Shown: one piece after another, positions 1 to 9,320 of the stretch
How the letters are laid out: each line of letters begins with the position of its first letter
How positions within the stretch are numbered: position 1 is the first letter of the stretch
Source of the DNA: JBNNGK01 sp050268245
GTDB lineage: Bacteria; Pseudomonadota; Gammaproteobacteria; Enterobacterales; Enterobacteriaceae
Length of the DNA stretch: 64,000 bases
Assembly: GCF_050268245.1 (NCBI RefSeq)
Contig: NZ_JBNNGK010000001.1
Location: 186,001-250,000, forward strand
Direction of reading: 5' to 3'
The notes under the pieces: model-generated
Seen by the model: only the letters and a program-made list of their open reading frames with translations
Database searches by the model: none
Told to the model about the DNA's origin: nothing
Position numbers and translations under genes: made by a program

Positions 1-435
1 CGGATCGATCTCCAATACCTCAATATCGAAGGTGATCGGATGCCCTGCCAGCGGATGATTAAAGTCAACGGTTACCGATTCTTCCGCTACCTCACGCACC
101 ACACCCGGCATTTCACTGCCGTCGATCGCGCTAAACAGCATAATCGTACCCACATCGGGTACACCGGTTTCCGCAAAATCACGGCGCAGGAAATACTGGA
201 TCAAATCAGGATTATTCGCACCAAAAGCGTCTTCCGGCTGTAGTGTGAAGGTACATTTATCGCCAGGATGCCGCCCTATTAGCTGCTGCTCCAGCGGCGC
301 TGACAGGCTACCGTCGCCCAAACGAAACAGCGCCGGTTTACCGTTGCCACGGGTGGATTCGGCGGTTGAACCGTCTTCCAAGGTCAGCGTGAAGTGAACC
401 AGCACTGCGCTGTTGGGTTGTACCTGAGCCGTCAT
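1..435 (-). CDS. fkpB: FKBP-type peptidyl-prolyl cis-trans isomerase, partial
   Basis: This is the FKBP-fold prolyl isomerase FkpB (SlpA), a cytoplasmic folding helper. The 145 visible codons start at ATG 433-435 (MTAQVQPNSAVLVHFTL) and run off the left edge just after the conserved EVLEIDP; the E. coli protein has 149 residues, so only a few residues and the stop are missing. The FKBP core with inserted flap (DAFGANNPDLIQYF) and the DFNHPLAGHPITFDIEV end are intact. It begins one base after the lspA stop and is the last visible gene of ribF-ileS-lspA-fkpB, so translational coupling is likely. In E. coli the next gene would be ispH. Confidence 0.93.
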   Translation of the reverse strand, partial: MTAQVQPNSAVLVHFTLTLEDGSTAESTRGNGKPALFRLGDGSLSAPLEQQLIGRHPGDKCTFTLQPEDAFGANNPDLIQYFLRRDFAETGVPDVGTIMLFSAIDGSEMPGVVREVAEESVTVDFNHPLAGHPITFDIEVLEIDP

Positions 436-436
436 G

Positions 437-973
437 TTACTCACCTTGTTGCTCATCTTTATCACGTGTTGTTCGTTTGCTGGCTGGCAAAAAACCCTCC
501 AGCACGATCATCGCCGCCCCGACACAGATGAAGCTATCTGCAAGGTTGAACGTCGGGTAATGCCAATTGCCGATGTAAAAATCAATAAAGTCGACCACGA
601 AGCCATGCCACAGACGATCGAACAAATTGCCAAGCGCCCCGCCGATAATAAATGCGTAGGCGATGTTATTCAGCTTTTGCCGCGCGTGGCTGCGGTACAT
701 CATCACCAGTAATACCGCGACGATGGCAATGGCAATGCCTGCGAAGAACCAGCGCTGCCAGCCACCATGATCGGCCAGGAAGCTGAACGCGGCACCGTAG
801 TTACGCGCATAATACAGGTTAAACGAAGGGATCAATGGCTGGGACTGGCCCAGCACAAAATGACTCAAGATCCACTGTTTGCTGGCCAAGTCCAACACCA
901 GTACCACCAAAACTAACCACAGCCAACGCAGGCCGGTCGAACAGATCGGTTTATTCATCAGGCGCTTATTCAT
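437..973 (-). CDS. lspA: Lipoprotein signal peptidase (signal peptidase II)
   Basis: An inner-membrane aspartyl protease that cleaves the signal peptide of diacylglyceryl-prolipoproteins. The 178 residues have four hydrophobic segments. The two catalytic aspartates are expected at D119 (GNLFDR) and D146 (FNLADS), both present in the family motifs. The ATG at 971-973 overlaps the ileS stop (TAATG), favouring coupled translation. A second Met at residue 6 gives a form closer to the E. coli length (164 residues), so the exact start is open. The C-terminal tail (KRTTRDKDEQQGE) is longer and more charged than in E. coli. Confidence 0.96.
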   Translation of the reverse strand: MNKRLMNKPICSTGLRWLWLVLVVLVLDLASKQWILSHFVLGQSQPLIPSFNLYYARNYGAAFSFLADHGGWQRWFFAGIAIAIVAVLLVMMYRSHARQKLNNIAYAFIIGGALGNLFDRLWHGFVVDFIDFYIGNWHYPTFNLADSFICVGAAMIVLEGFLPASKRTTRDKDEQQGE

Positions 974-3789
974 TAAGCGTATTTACGCTTTTCGCCGTCG
1001 CCGGCGACGTTGGTTACACAGCGGCCACACAGATCTGCGTGCTCCGCCACCTTGCCGATGTCGGTAGTGAAATGCCAACAACGTGGGCACTTCTGGCCTT
1101 CAGCGCTGCTGAACGCGATTTTCAAGCCTTTCAGCGCTTCACTTTGCTGCGCGTCATTAGGCGCATCGGCCAGCGGTGCAACCCGGGCAGCAGAGGTCAG
1201 CAGCACGAAACGCAGTTCATCTTGCAGGCTGTTCAGGTCTGCCGCTAAGGCATCATCGGCATACAGCGTCACCGCAGCCTCTAATGAACCGCCAAGGCGT
1301 TTGTCTGCACGCGCTTGTTCCAGCACCTTATTCACTTCACCGCGGACTTTCAGCAGCTCAGCCCAGAAAGCATCGTTCATGCTTTCGCCTTCGGCCAAAC
1401 CGAACAGGCCGTCGTACCACTCTTCGGTGAACACGTACTGCGCACGTTTGCCCGGCAAGAAGCCCCAGATTTCATCGGCCGTGAAGGACATAATCGGTGC
1501 CATCCAGCGAACCAAGGCTTCCGCGATGTGGAACAGGGCGGTCTGGCAACTGCGGCGCGCACGGCTTTCACTTTGCGCGGTGTACTGACGATCTTTGATG
1601 ATGTCCAGATAGAACGACCCCATCTCAACCGAGCAGAACTGCATCAGACGTTGTACAACCTCATGGAAATCGTAGTTGGCATAAGCCTGTTCGATATCCT
1701 GCTGCGCTGCCTGCGCGCGACCGACGGCCCAGCGATCCAGTACCACCATGTCTTCCGGTGCCACGCAGTCGGTACTTGGATCAAACCCGCTCAAGTTTGC
1801 CAGCAGGAAGCGCGCGGTGTTACGAATACGGCGATAAGAGTCCGCTGCACGCTTCAAGATTTCGTCAGACACCGCGATCTCGCCGGTATAGTCGGTCGAG
1901 GCCACCCACAGGCGCAGAATGTCGCCACCCAGTTTATTCATCACATCTTGAGGGCTGATGGTGTTGCCAATCGACTTGGACATCTTGCGGCCCTGACCGT
2001 CAACGGTGAAACCGTGAGTCAGCACTTCTTTGTAAGGCGCCTTGCCCTTCATCGCGGTGGAAATCATCAACGATGACATGAACCATCCACGGTGTTGGTC
2101 AGAACCTTCCAAATACATATCCGCGCCGTGGCCTTGGAACTCAGGGCGAACGTCAACCACCGAAGCGTGAGTTGAACCCGAGTCAAACCATACGTCCAGC
2201 GTATCAGGGACTTTCACGTAATCGGCGGCTTCAGCGCCCAAGATATCTGCTGGCTCCAGATCCCACCACGCTTGAATGCCGTCTAGCTCTACGCGCTTGG
2301 CGACCTCTTCGATCAGTTCAACGCTGCGTGGATGCAGTTGCTCAGTGTCTTTGTGCACGAACAGCGACATCGGCACACCCCAAGTACGCTGGCGTGAGAT
2401 ACACCAGTCCGGGCGATTCGCTACCATGGTTTCGATACGCGCCTGGCCCCAATCAGGGATCCACTGAACGCCTTTGATCTCTTCCAGCGACTGCTGACGC
2501 AAGCCTTTTTGATCCATGCTGATGAACCACTGCGGCGTGGCGCGGAAGATGATCGGCGTTTTGTGTCGCCAGCAGCACGGATAGCTGTGCAACAGCTTCT
2601 CAACGTGCAGCAATGCGCCTTGCTCACGCAACAGCTCAACAATCAGATCGTTAGCCTTAAAGACAAACTTACCGTCCAGCGACGGATAGGTGCCCGGCAG
2701 ATAGCAGCCATTCGGGCCAACCGGGTTGGCGATCTCCAGACCGTATTTCTGGCTGATAACGAAGTCGTCCGGGCCGTGGCCACCGGCGGTATGCACCGCC
2801 CCCGTACCCGCATCCAGCGTGACGTGGTCGCCCATGATCGCCGGCACGTCGAAGCCCATAAACGGATGTTGGAAGCGCAACAGTTCCAGATCGGCACCTT
2901 TGCAGTCACTCAACACTTGCCAACTGGTGATACCCGCGCGCTTCATGACGCTTTCCACCAACTCAGCCGCCAGGATCAGACACTGGCCATCTACCTGTAC
3001 CAGTTGATAACTAAACTCCGGGTGTAGCGAGATAGCGCGGTTAGCCGGTAGAGTCCACGGCGTCGTGGTCCAGATCACCAATGAGATTGGGCCCTCAACG
3101 CTGCTAACGCCAAACTTGGCGACAACGGCAGCCGGATCGACCGCATGGAACGCGACGTCGATCGACGGAGAGGTTTTGTCGTAATATTCCACTTCCGCTT
3201 CCGCCAGCGAAGAACCACAGTCGGTGCACCAGTGAACCGGCTTCGCGCCTTTCAACAGGTGGCCGTTGCTGATGATTTTGCCCAGCGCACGGATGATGTT
3301 GGCTTCGGTTTTAAAGTCCATGGTCAGGTATGGGTGATCCCAATCCCCCAGCACGCCCAAGCGGATGAAGTCTTTTTTCTGACCTTCAACCTGTTCAGCG
3401 GCATATTCCCGGCACTTTTGACGGAACTCGGCCGCCGTAAGCTTTTCGCCCGGCTTGCCGTACAGCTGTTCGACTTTCAGTTCGATAGGCAGACCGTGGC
3501 AGTCCCAGCCCGGCACATACGGCGAATCGAAACCCGACATCCCTTTCGACTTGATAATAATGTCTTTAAGAATCTTGTTAACCGAGTGACCAATGTGAAT
3601 GTTGCCGTTCGCATACGGAGGGCCGTCATGCAAAATGAAGGATTTTTTGCCCTTTTTGGCAGCACGAATAATCCCGTACAGATCCTGTTCATACCAACGT
3701 TGCAGCATGCCAGGTTCGCGCTTGGCGAGATCGCCGCGCATCGGGAACCCTGTTTCCGGCAAGTTCAGGGTGTTCTTATAGTCACTCAT
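973..3789 (-). CDS. ileS: Isoleucyl-tRNA synthetase
   Basis: A class I aminoacyl-tRNA synthetase that charges tRNA-Ile with isoleucine in the cytoplasm. The 938 residues match the E. coli length. The HIGH motif is at residues 65-68, KMSKS lies near residue 600, and the WCTDCGSSLAEAEVEYY region marks the start of the CP1 editing insertion. A C-terminal zinc-binding module is visible as CPRCWHF...CGRC. It lies downstream of ribF, separated by a 150 bp gap holding a degenerate ERIC-like repeat, and its stop overlaps the lspA start. Confidence 0.98.
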   Translation of the reverse strand: MSDYKNTLNLPETGFPMRGDLAKREPGMLQRWYEQDLYGIIRAAKKGKKSFILHDGPPYANGNIHIGHSVNKILKDIIIKSKGMSGFDSPYVPGWDCHGLPIELKVEQLYGKPGEKLTAAEFRQKCREYAAEQVEGQKKDFIRLGVLGDWDHPYLTMDFKTEANIIRALGKIISNGHLLKGAKPVHWCTDCGSSLAEAEVEYYDKTSPSIDVAFHAVDPAAVVAKFGVSSVEGPISLVIWTTTPWTLPANRAISLHPEFSYQLVQVDGQCLILAAELVESVMKRAGITSWQVLSDCKGADLELLRFQHPFMGFDVPAIMGDHVTLDAGTGAVHTAGGHGPDDFVISQKYGLEIANPVGPNGCYLPGTYPSLDGKFVFKANDLIVELLREQGALLHVEKLLHSYPCCWRHKTPIIFRATPQWFISMDQKGLRQQSLEEIKGVQWIPDWGQARIETMVANRPDWCISRQRTWGVPMSLFVHKDTEQLHPRSVELIEEVAKRVELDGIQAWWDLEPADILGAEAADYVKVPDTLDVWFDSGSTHASVVDVRPEFQGHGADMYLEGSDQHRGWFMSSLMISTAMKGKAPYKEVLTHGFTVDGQGRKMSKSIGNTISPQDVMNKLGGDILRLWVASTDYTGEIAVSDEILKRAADSYRRIRNTARFLLANLSGFDPSTDCVAPEDMVVLDRWAVGRAQAAQQDIEQAYANYDFHEVVQRLMQFCSVEMGSFYLDIIKDRQYTAQSESRARRSCQTALFHIAEALVRWMAPIMSFTADEIWGFLPGKRAQYVFTEEWYDGLFGLAEGESMNDAFWAELLKVRGEVNKVLEQARADKRLGGSLEAAVTLYADDALAADLNSLQDELRFVLLTSAARVAPLADAPNDAQQSEALKGLKIAFSSAEGQKCPRCWHFTTDIGKVAEHADLCGRCVTNVAGDGEKRKYA

Positions 3790-3816
3790 GAGATTCTCGT
3801 TTCCGTTTCGGCTAGA

Positions 3817-3931
3817 TACCCGTCATATTCCAAGCGTCGTCATAGCTGGCCGCACACCCCAACCTCACTTGCTCACGCAGGTTGGTCTGGATGCACACGC
3901 TTACCGCCGTCATACGCTTAAATTATTCAGG
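3817..3931. repeat. Degenerate ERIC-like intergenic repeat
   Basis: The ribF-ileS gap holds an element of about 115 bp. It begins TACCCGTCATATTCCAAGC, ends near AATTATTCAGG, and has a central inverted repeat CCAACCT...AGGTTGG (about 3859-3884). Those ends resemble the termini of the enterobacterial ERIC/IRU repeat as I remember it, while the centre is diverged. It lies in the transcribed gap of an operon, where it would form a hairpin in the mRNA. The family assignment is from memory. Confidence 0.45.
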
Positions 3932-3939
3932 TCGAGCAA

Positions 3940-4878
3940 TTAAACCGGTGTCTTGAGCCCAAAAAACGTTCGGGCCGCCACCACATCATTGGCGATTTGC
4001 TGCTTCAGCGCATCGAGCGAAGCAAAACGCTGTTCATTGCGCAATTTTGCGCGGAGCACCACGTCAATATGGCGTCCATAAAGATCTATTGTCACATCCA
4101 ACAGATGCACTTCGAGCTGCTGACGCACGCCAGCAACGGTTGGGCGAGTGCCGATATTGGCCACGCCCGGCAGCGGTTGCGGCCCCAGGCCATACACATC
4201 CACTGCATACACCCCTTTTACCGGGGCAACTAGGCGCTTAAGCGGCACGTTCGCCGTTGGGAAACCAATAGTGCGCCCCAACGCGTCGCCGTGTACTACA
4301 CGCCCGGAAATACTGTACGGATGCCCGAGCAGCTTTTCTGCCAACGCCAAGTTATCATCACGCAGCGCATTGCGAATCGCGGTACTGCTGATGCGCTTAT
4401 CCCCTTCACGGAAGGTCGGCGTACTGATGATCTCAAAACCGTATTCTTCGCCCGCCTGTTGCAACAGCGAAAAATCGCCCAGGCGACTGGCGCCAAAGCG
4501 AAAATCATCCCCGACCATCAAGAACTTCACCCCCAGCTTTTCCACCAGCAGTTCGGCAACAAATACCTGTGCGGTGTGGGCGGCAAAGCGAGGATCAAAC
4601 TTGACGCACAGTAGATAGTCAACGCCGGCCTGAGCCAGATACTTGGCCTTGTCACGTAAACGCGTGAGCCGAGCTGGCGCTTTATCCGCTGCAAACAGTT
4701 CCAGCGGTTGCGGCTCAAAGATCATGACGACCACCGGCAACCCAAGACGTTTGCCTTTTTGTTTCAACTGCTCCAACAGCGCCTTATGACCACGGTGTAC
4801 GCCGTCAAAATTGCCGATGGTGAGCACACAACCATGGTGGCGTGCCCGGATATTGTGAATGCCGCGAATTAGCTCCAT
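3940..4878 (-). CDS. ribF: Bifunctional riboflavin kinase / FMN adenylyltransferase
   Basis: It converts riboflavin to FMN and then FAD. The 312 residues have an N-terminal nucleotidyltransferase domain with the GNFDGVHRGH signature at residues 22-31, followed from about residue 185 by the flavokinase domain with GDALGRTIGFPTANV. The start is ATG 4876-4878 (MELIRGIHNI). It is the first gene of the ribF-ileS-lspA-fkpB operon and is divergent from rpsT. The E. coli protein is 313 residues. Confidence 0.97.
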   Translation of the reverse strand: MELIRGIHNIRARHHGCVLTIGNFDGVHRGHKALLEQLKQKGKRLGLPVVVMIFEPQPLELFAADKAPARLTRLRDKAKYLAQAGVDYLLCVKFDPRFAAHTAQVFVAELLVEKLGVKFLMVGDDFRFGASRLGDFSLLQQAGEEYGFEIISTPTFREGDKRISSTAIRNALRDDNLALAEKLLGHPYSISGRVVHGDALGRTIGFPTANVPLKRLVAPVKGVYAVDVYGLGPQPLPGVANIGTRPTVAGVRQQLEVHLLDVTIDLYGRHIDVVLRAKLRNEQRFASLDALKQQIANDVVAARTFFGLKTPV

Positions 4879-5270
4879 AGCTGGCTCAAAACAGTGGAAA
4901 TCGGCGGATTATACCTTGTACAGCGATTAAGGTTAACCCGCGATTGCATCCTTGGATAGAATAGTCACACCATACCGGAGTAAAGTCGCGGGAGAAATGC
5001 CTAAACCACAGTTTCTCTGACGTAAAAGCCCGGAGAAACACCCCGCCGCACTGGCTTACTGCCATAGTCTGGCAACGTAGGGTGAATTTTCTCGCGAAAT
5101 ACTGTATTCCCACGGCCGAAGCTGGTAAAATCCTGCGCCATCACAACGTAGCAAGTGCCGCCCGTACAAACGGCGCTTATTTGCACAAATCCATTGACAA
5201 ACGAAGGCTAAAAGGGCATATTCCTCGGCCTTTGAATTGTCCTCAATAGAATATATTTGGGAGTTGGACC
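4879..5270. promoter_or_regulatory. Divergent ribF/rpsT control region
   Basis: This 392 bp stretch holds no convincing gene. It contains the strong rpsT promoter (5194-5222) and, upstream, an extended -10 candidate TGGTAAAAT (5123-5131), in keeping with the tandem rpsT promoters known in E. coli. The ribF promoter must lie in the left part, but I cannot pick out a clear -35/-10 pair there. Confidence 0.5.
5194..5222 (+). promoter_or_regulatory. rpsT sigma-70 promoter
   Basis: A perfect -35 TTGACA (5194-5199), a 17 bp spacer and a -10 CATATT (5217-5222) lie about 50 bp before the UUG start of rpsT. The position fits the proximal rpsT promoter. Confidence 0.7.
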
Positions 5271-5534
5271 TTGGCTAATATCAAATCAGCTAAGAAACGC
5301 GCCGTACAGTCTGAGAAACGCCGCAAGCATAACGCTAGCCGTCGCTCAATGGTGCGTACCTTCATTAAGAAGGTTGACGCGGCTATCGCAGCTGGCGACA
5401 AAGAAGCAGCACAAAACGCATTCACCGTAATGCAACCACTTGTGGATCGCCAGGCTGCTAAAGGCCTGATCCACAAAAACAAAGCAGCGCGTCATAAGTC
5501 AAACTTGTCTGCGCGTATCAACGCAATGCAATAA
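5271..5534 (+). CDS. rpsT: 30S ribosomal protein S20
   Basis: A small basic protein of 87 residues (MANIKSAKKRAVQSEKRRKH) that binds 16S rRNA in the small subunit. The start codon is TTG at 5271, preceded by GGGAG. The family is known to start with UUG, which takes part in autogenous translational control. The end ARINAMQ matches S20. It has its own promoter and a strong terminator shared with convergent nhaR. Confidence 0.97.
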   Translation: MANIKSAKKRAVQSEKRRKHNASRRSMVRTFIKKVDAAIAAGDKEAAQNAFTVMQPLVDRQAAKGLIHKNKAARHKSNLSARINAMQ

Positions 5535-5555
5535 GCATTATGTTGTCTGCTTGTT

Positions 5556-5583
5556 AAAAAAACCGGCCTTGGCCGGTTTTTTT
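5556..5583. terminator. Bidirectional terminator between rpsT and nhaR
   Basis: A perfect stem (AACCGGCC/GGCCGGTT) is flanked by an A-run on the left and a T-run on the right. It can therefore stop rpsT (+) and nhaR (-), which converge here. Confidence 0.85.
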
Positions 5584-5600
5584 ACGTCTGCGACTTAGGC

Positions 5601-6491
5601 TCAGAACGCAAACAGGTTGGAGAAATCCTTATTGCATACCCGCTGTACCGCCGGATGTTGAATCATACGCTCGGCAAAAATAATGTAATACTCTTCCTGT
5701 ACGCTATCGATACGCCCAATCTCAACCACGTCATCATCGTTATAGGTATCTTGTGCATACAAGGTTGGCGCAACAAAGATTGCATTGTGATACATGCCAA
5801 AAGCTTTCATCAACGCGGCATCGTCAAACTCCCCGAGAATTTCAACCTGAATACCTTGCGTATTAAACCAGTTAAGCAATTGACGCCCCAGCATGGAACG
5901 CCGCCCTGGGATCAACAGTTTTCGCTGTTCCAAACACGCTGGGAACGGTAGCTCAGGTGCAGGTTGGCGACAGAAAAAACTGATTCCGCATTCGCCCAAC
6001 TTTAACGAGAACAACCCCTCCTGCTGACTGGAGTCGACCGGGCAATCCGAGATAATCATATCCAGCTTGTGCTGGCTCAGTTGCTCCAGCAACATTTCAT
6101 GCGTCGATTCAAAACAGCGCAGGTGAATTTGTTCATGATCGACCACCGCCGTCTCTAGCACCTGGCTAACCAGACGTTTAGACAGCGCATCAGCGACGCC
6201 AACGTCAAACAACAGATTCGATTCTTTGCGGTAGTTGACGATATCCAGCATTTCCTGGCTGAGCATAAACATCTTGTCTGCATAGCGGAACACCAGTTGC
6301 CCTAGCTCAGAAGGCACCAATCCACGCCCCTGACGTTTGAACAATTTGCCGTCCAACCGCTCTTCCAACGCTTTAATCTGGCCGGTAATGGTTTGTGGCG
6401 TCAGAAAGAGCGCCTCTGCCGCGCCGACGACTGACCCCTCTTTGCAGACCTGCCAAAAGTAATAGAGATGATTAAAGTTGATGTGCGACAT
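5601..6491 (-). CDS. nhaR: Transcriptional activator NhaR (LysR family)
   Basis: A sodium-responsive LysR-type activator of nhaA. The 296 residues have an N-terminal winged HTH (about residues 5-65, GAAEALFLTPQTITGQIKALEERL) and a C-terminal effector domain ending RVCNKDFSNLFAF. The start is ATG 6489-6491 (MSHINFNHLYYFW), matching the family; the frame is open further upstream but that part is not conserved. It lies 191 bp downstream of nhaA in the same direction, as in E. coli. Confidence 0.95.
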   Translation of the reverse strand: MSHINFNHLYYFWQVCKEGSVVGAAEALFLTPQTITGQIKALEERLDGKLFKRQGRGLVPSELGQLVFRYADKMFMLSQEMLDIVNYRKESNLLFDVGVADALSKRLVSQVLETAVVDHEQIHLRCFESTHEMLLEQLSQHKLDMIISDCPVDSSQQEGLFSLKLGECGISFFCRQPAPELPFPACLEQRKLLIPGRRSMLGRQLLNWFNTQGIQVEILGEFDDAALMKAFGMYHNAIFVAPTLYAQDTYNDDDVVEIGRIDSVQEEYYIIFAERMIQHPAVQRVCNKDFSNLFAF

Positions 6492-6682
6492 TCTCACGCG
6501 GTGTTCTCCATACGTTCCGCTGTAGCAAACTGTCTGCCGTATTACACGACAAACTCCCTTTTTAGGCTCGGCAACAAGCAATAATGCCTATCGCAAACAA
6601 AGCGGCCGAAGCTGCCAGTGTATTCCCGCAACGCCGGCCAACCTTTGTCATAAATAGCCCTGAAAGGGGATAACTATACGGG

Positions 6683-7849
6683 TTACCTTACCCGTGGCAA
6701 CGTTAGACGCAACAGGCAATATCCCGCCAACGCCGCCGCCGTCGACCCCAGCAAAATCCCCAAACGGGAATAGGTACTAAGAGCCACCATCGTCTCACTG
6801 AAGGCCAAAGAGGCAATAAAGATCGACATGGTAAAACCGATACCACACAGAACCGAAACGGCAAACACATGTTTAAAGTTGATGCCTTCCGGTAGGCGAG
6901 CAATGCCCATTTTTACGGCAACCCAGCTAAAGGTAAAGATACCCAGTGGTTTACCAATAAACAAACCGGCGGCGATACCCATCGGCAACAGAGAGATTAA
7001 CCCATTGATCGACACACCTTCCAAGGATACACCGGCATTAGCAAAAGCAAACAGCGGCAGGATCAGGAATGCGACCCACGGATGCATCTCATGCTCTAAT
7101 GTCTCCGAAGGCGATGGGCCTTTCTTGGCGTTAAGCGGGATCATAAAGCCAACAATGACCCCAGCTAAGGTCGCATGTACACCTGACTTTAAGACTGCTA
7201 CCCACAACACCAAACCGACAATCATATAAAGAGATGTTTTGCCAACGCCGCGCCAGTTTAAGAATGCCAGCACCGCAACGGCTGCTGCCGCTACACCTAA
7301 CGCCGCCATTGACACTTCGTGCGTGTAGAACAAGGCAATAATCACGATCACGCCCAAATCATCAATGATGGCGAGGGCCAGTAAAAATACTTTCAAACTG
7401 GTTGGTACACGGTTGCCCAACAGCGCCATCACACCGAGGGCAAAAGCGATATCCGTTGCGGCCGGGATCGCCCAACCTTGACGCGTCACTTCATCCGCAC
7501 CGTTAAACAACAGATAGACTGCGGCAGGTATCAACATACCGCCCAATGCGGCAACCGCCGGGAAGATCGCTTTATCACGCCCAGCCAACGAGCCCTGCAT
7601 CAGCTCACGTTTCACTTCTAGCCCAACGACTAAGAAGAAAATAGCCATCAACCCATCATTGATCCATAGCAGCAACGGTTTATCAATTTCCAGCGCTGAA
7701 ATTTTCACCATCACAGGTAAATCAAGGAACGCTTGATAAACGCCCTGCGCGGGGGTATTAGCCATCACCAATGCAATAATGGCCGCCACGATAAGAATCA
7801 CACCGCCAGCCGCTTCCTGACGTAAAAATTGGCGAATAATATTAGTCAC
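6683..7849 (-). CDS. nhaA: Na+/H+ antiporter NhaA
   Basis: An electrogenic inner-membrane antiporter (2 H+ in, 1 Na+ out) for sodium and alkaline tolerance. The 388 residues equal the E. coli length. The ion-binding pair D163-D164 sits in ALAIIDDLGVIVI, with D133 in the unwound TM4 region (IPAATDIAFALG). About twelve hydrophobic segments are visible. It is followed by its regulator nhaR. The 233 bp upstream is AT-rich and should carry the NhaR-dependent promoter. Confidence 0.97.
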   Translation of the reverse strand: MTNIIRQFLRQEAAGGVILIVAAIIALVMANTPAQGVYQAFLDLPVMVKISALEIDKPLLLWINDGLMAIFFLVVGLEVKRELMQGSLAGRDKAIFPAVAALGGMLIPAAVYLLFNGADEVTRQGWAIPAATDIAFALGVMALLGNRVPTSLKVFLLALAIIDDLGVIVIIALFYTHEVSMAALGVAAAAVAVLAFLNWRGVGKTSLYMIVGLVLWVAVLKSGVHATLAGVIVGFMIPLNAKKGPSPSETLEHEMHPWVAFLILPLFAFANAGVSLEGVSINGLISLLPMGIAAGLFIGKPLGIFTFSWVAVKMGIARLPEGINFKHVFAVSVLCGIGFTMSIFIASLAFSETMVALSTYSRLGILLGSTAAALAGYCLLRLTLPRVR

Positions 7850-8022
7850 TCAGTTCACTCCCGATCGTAACGTCGCGCTTCAACTGCGCTTTCCAGACAA
7901 TAGATTGAGTATAGTCTGCCTAACAATTCGAGAAAATAAGTTTATAAGTGCACTATAAATCGTTATTAACGAATAATTTCAATTTAAAATCACATTTTCA
8001 TACAAGAACTAGCGAATCATTG

Positions 8023-8050
8023 AAAAAAAACCCCGGGTTTTAAACCGGGG
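8023..8050 (-). terminator. Terminator of dnaK-dnaJ
   Basis: On the minus strand a CCCCGG/CCGGGG stem is followed by eight Ts, 33 bp after the dnaJ stop. This is a canonical Rho-independent terminator. Confidence 0.85.
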
Positions 8051-8082
8051 CTACGTTACTGTTGGTAAACGGACAATGCCAA

Positions 8083-9213
8083 TTAGCGCGTCAGATCGTC
8101 AAAGAACTTTTTCACGCCGTCGAAGAAGCTTTTAGAACGTGGGCTGTTCTTGTCACCAGACGGGCCACCCAGGCTCTCTTCCAGCTCTTTCAGCAACTGT
8201 TTCTGCTTCTCGTTCAGCTTGACTGGGGTTTCAACGACTACGCGGCACAGCAGATCGCCTTGGCTACCACCACGTACGGATTTAACCCCTCTGCCACGCA
8301 TACGGAACAATTTGCCCGTTTGGGTTTCAGCCGGAATCTTCAAATTCACGCGGCCATCCAACGTAGGGACTTCGATCTCCCCTCCCAGCGCTGCCATGGC
8401 AAAGTTGATCGGCACTTCACAGTACAGGTTATTGCCTTCACGCTCAAAAATTGGGTGGGCTTTGACCTCAACCTGAACATACAGATCGCCAGCAGGTGCA
8501 CCGTGCTCACCTGCTTCACCTTCACCGGCGAGACGAATGCGGTCACCGGTATCCACGCCAGCGGGGATTTTCACCGACAGCGTTTTAGATTTTTCTACCC
8601 GACCGTGGCCATGGCACTTGTTGCAAGGATCTTTGATAATCTTGCCGCGGCCATGACAGTGCGGACATGCCTGCTGAACGGTGAAGAAACCTTGGCGCAT
8701 TTGCACCTGGCCCTGGCCGTGACAGGTTGGACACGTCACCGGCGAACTTCCGGCTTTCGCACCGCTACCGTGGCAGCTGTCGCACTCTTCCAGCGTTGGG
8801 ATACGGATTTCTTTAGTCACGCCACGAACTGCCTCTTCGAGGGTCAGCTCCATGTTGTAACGCAGATCCGATCCACGGCTAGCACGCTGACGACGGCCGC
8901 CCCCAAAGATATCGCCAAATACATCACCAAAGATGTCGCTGAAATCGGCACCGCCGCCGCCGAAGCCACCGCCGCCACCCATGCCGCCCTGCTCAAACGC
9001 GGCGTGACCATATTGATCATACGCGGCGCGTTTTTGATCGTCGGTGAGGATCTCGTAGGCTTCTTTAACCTCTTTGAATTTGGTTTCGGCGTCTTGTTCC
9101 TGATTTCGGTCCGGATGGTACTTCATCGCCAGGCGTTTGTAGGCCTTTTTGATTTCACGCTCATCCGCCGATTTGGAGACGCCAAGAACCTCGTAATAGT
9201 CTCTCTTCGCCAT
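8083..9213 (-). CDS. dnaJ: Chaperone protein DnaJ (Hsp40)
   Basis: The DnaK co-chaperone that delivers substrates and stimulates ATP hydrolysis. The start is ATG 9211-9213 (MAKRDYYEVLG), giving 376 residues as in E. coli. The J domain has HPD at residues 33-35. It is followed by a Gly/Phe-rich linker, four CxxCxGxG zinc repeats (CDSCHGSG, CPTCHGQG, CPHCHGRG, CNKCHGHG) and the C-terminal substrate and dimerisation domains ending FFDDLTR. It is cotranscribed with dnaK across a 107 bp gap. Confidence 0.98.
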   Translation of the reverse strand: MAKRDYYEVLGVSKSADEREIKKAYKRLAMKYHPDRNQEQDAETKFKEVKEAYEILTDDQKRAAYDQYGHAAFEQGGMGGGGGFGGGGADFSDIFGDVFGDIFGGGRRQRASRGSDLRYNMELTLEEAVRGVTKEIRIPTLEECDSCHGSGAKAGSSPVTCPTCHGQGQVQMRQGFFTVQQACPHCHGRGKIIKDPCNKCHGHGRVEKSKTLSVKIPAGVDTGDRIRLAGEGEAGEHGAPAGDLYVQVEVKAHPIFEREGNNLYCEVPINFAMAALGGEIEVPTLDGRVNLKIPAETQTGKLFRMRGRGVKSVRGGSQGDLLCRVVVETPVKLNEKQKQLLKELEESLGGPSGDKNSPRSKSFFDGVKKFFDDLTR

Positions 9214-9238
9214 TATTTTGCTAACCCTTAACATGCGT

Positions 9239-9270
9239 GCACGGGCGTAGAGTTGCCTCGACGCCCGTGC
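9239..9270 (-). other. Hairpin in the dnaK-dnaJ gap
   Basis: A perfect 10 bp inverted repeat (GCACGGGCGT / ACGCCCGTGC) with a 12 nt loop lies between dnaK and dnaJ. There is no T-run on the minus strand, so it is not a simple terminator. It may tune mRNA stability or the DnaK:DnaJ ratio. Confidence 0.6.
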
Positions 9271-9320
9271 TGGTTTCCGGTAGTACCACGATGGGCGTTA
9301 CCGTGCCCGCTTAAGGGCGA

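Noticed and set aside
8062..9231. A long plus-strand open frame opposite dnaJ
   Set aside because: It lies antisense to a conserved gene, has no recognisable domain and no ribosome binding site.
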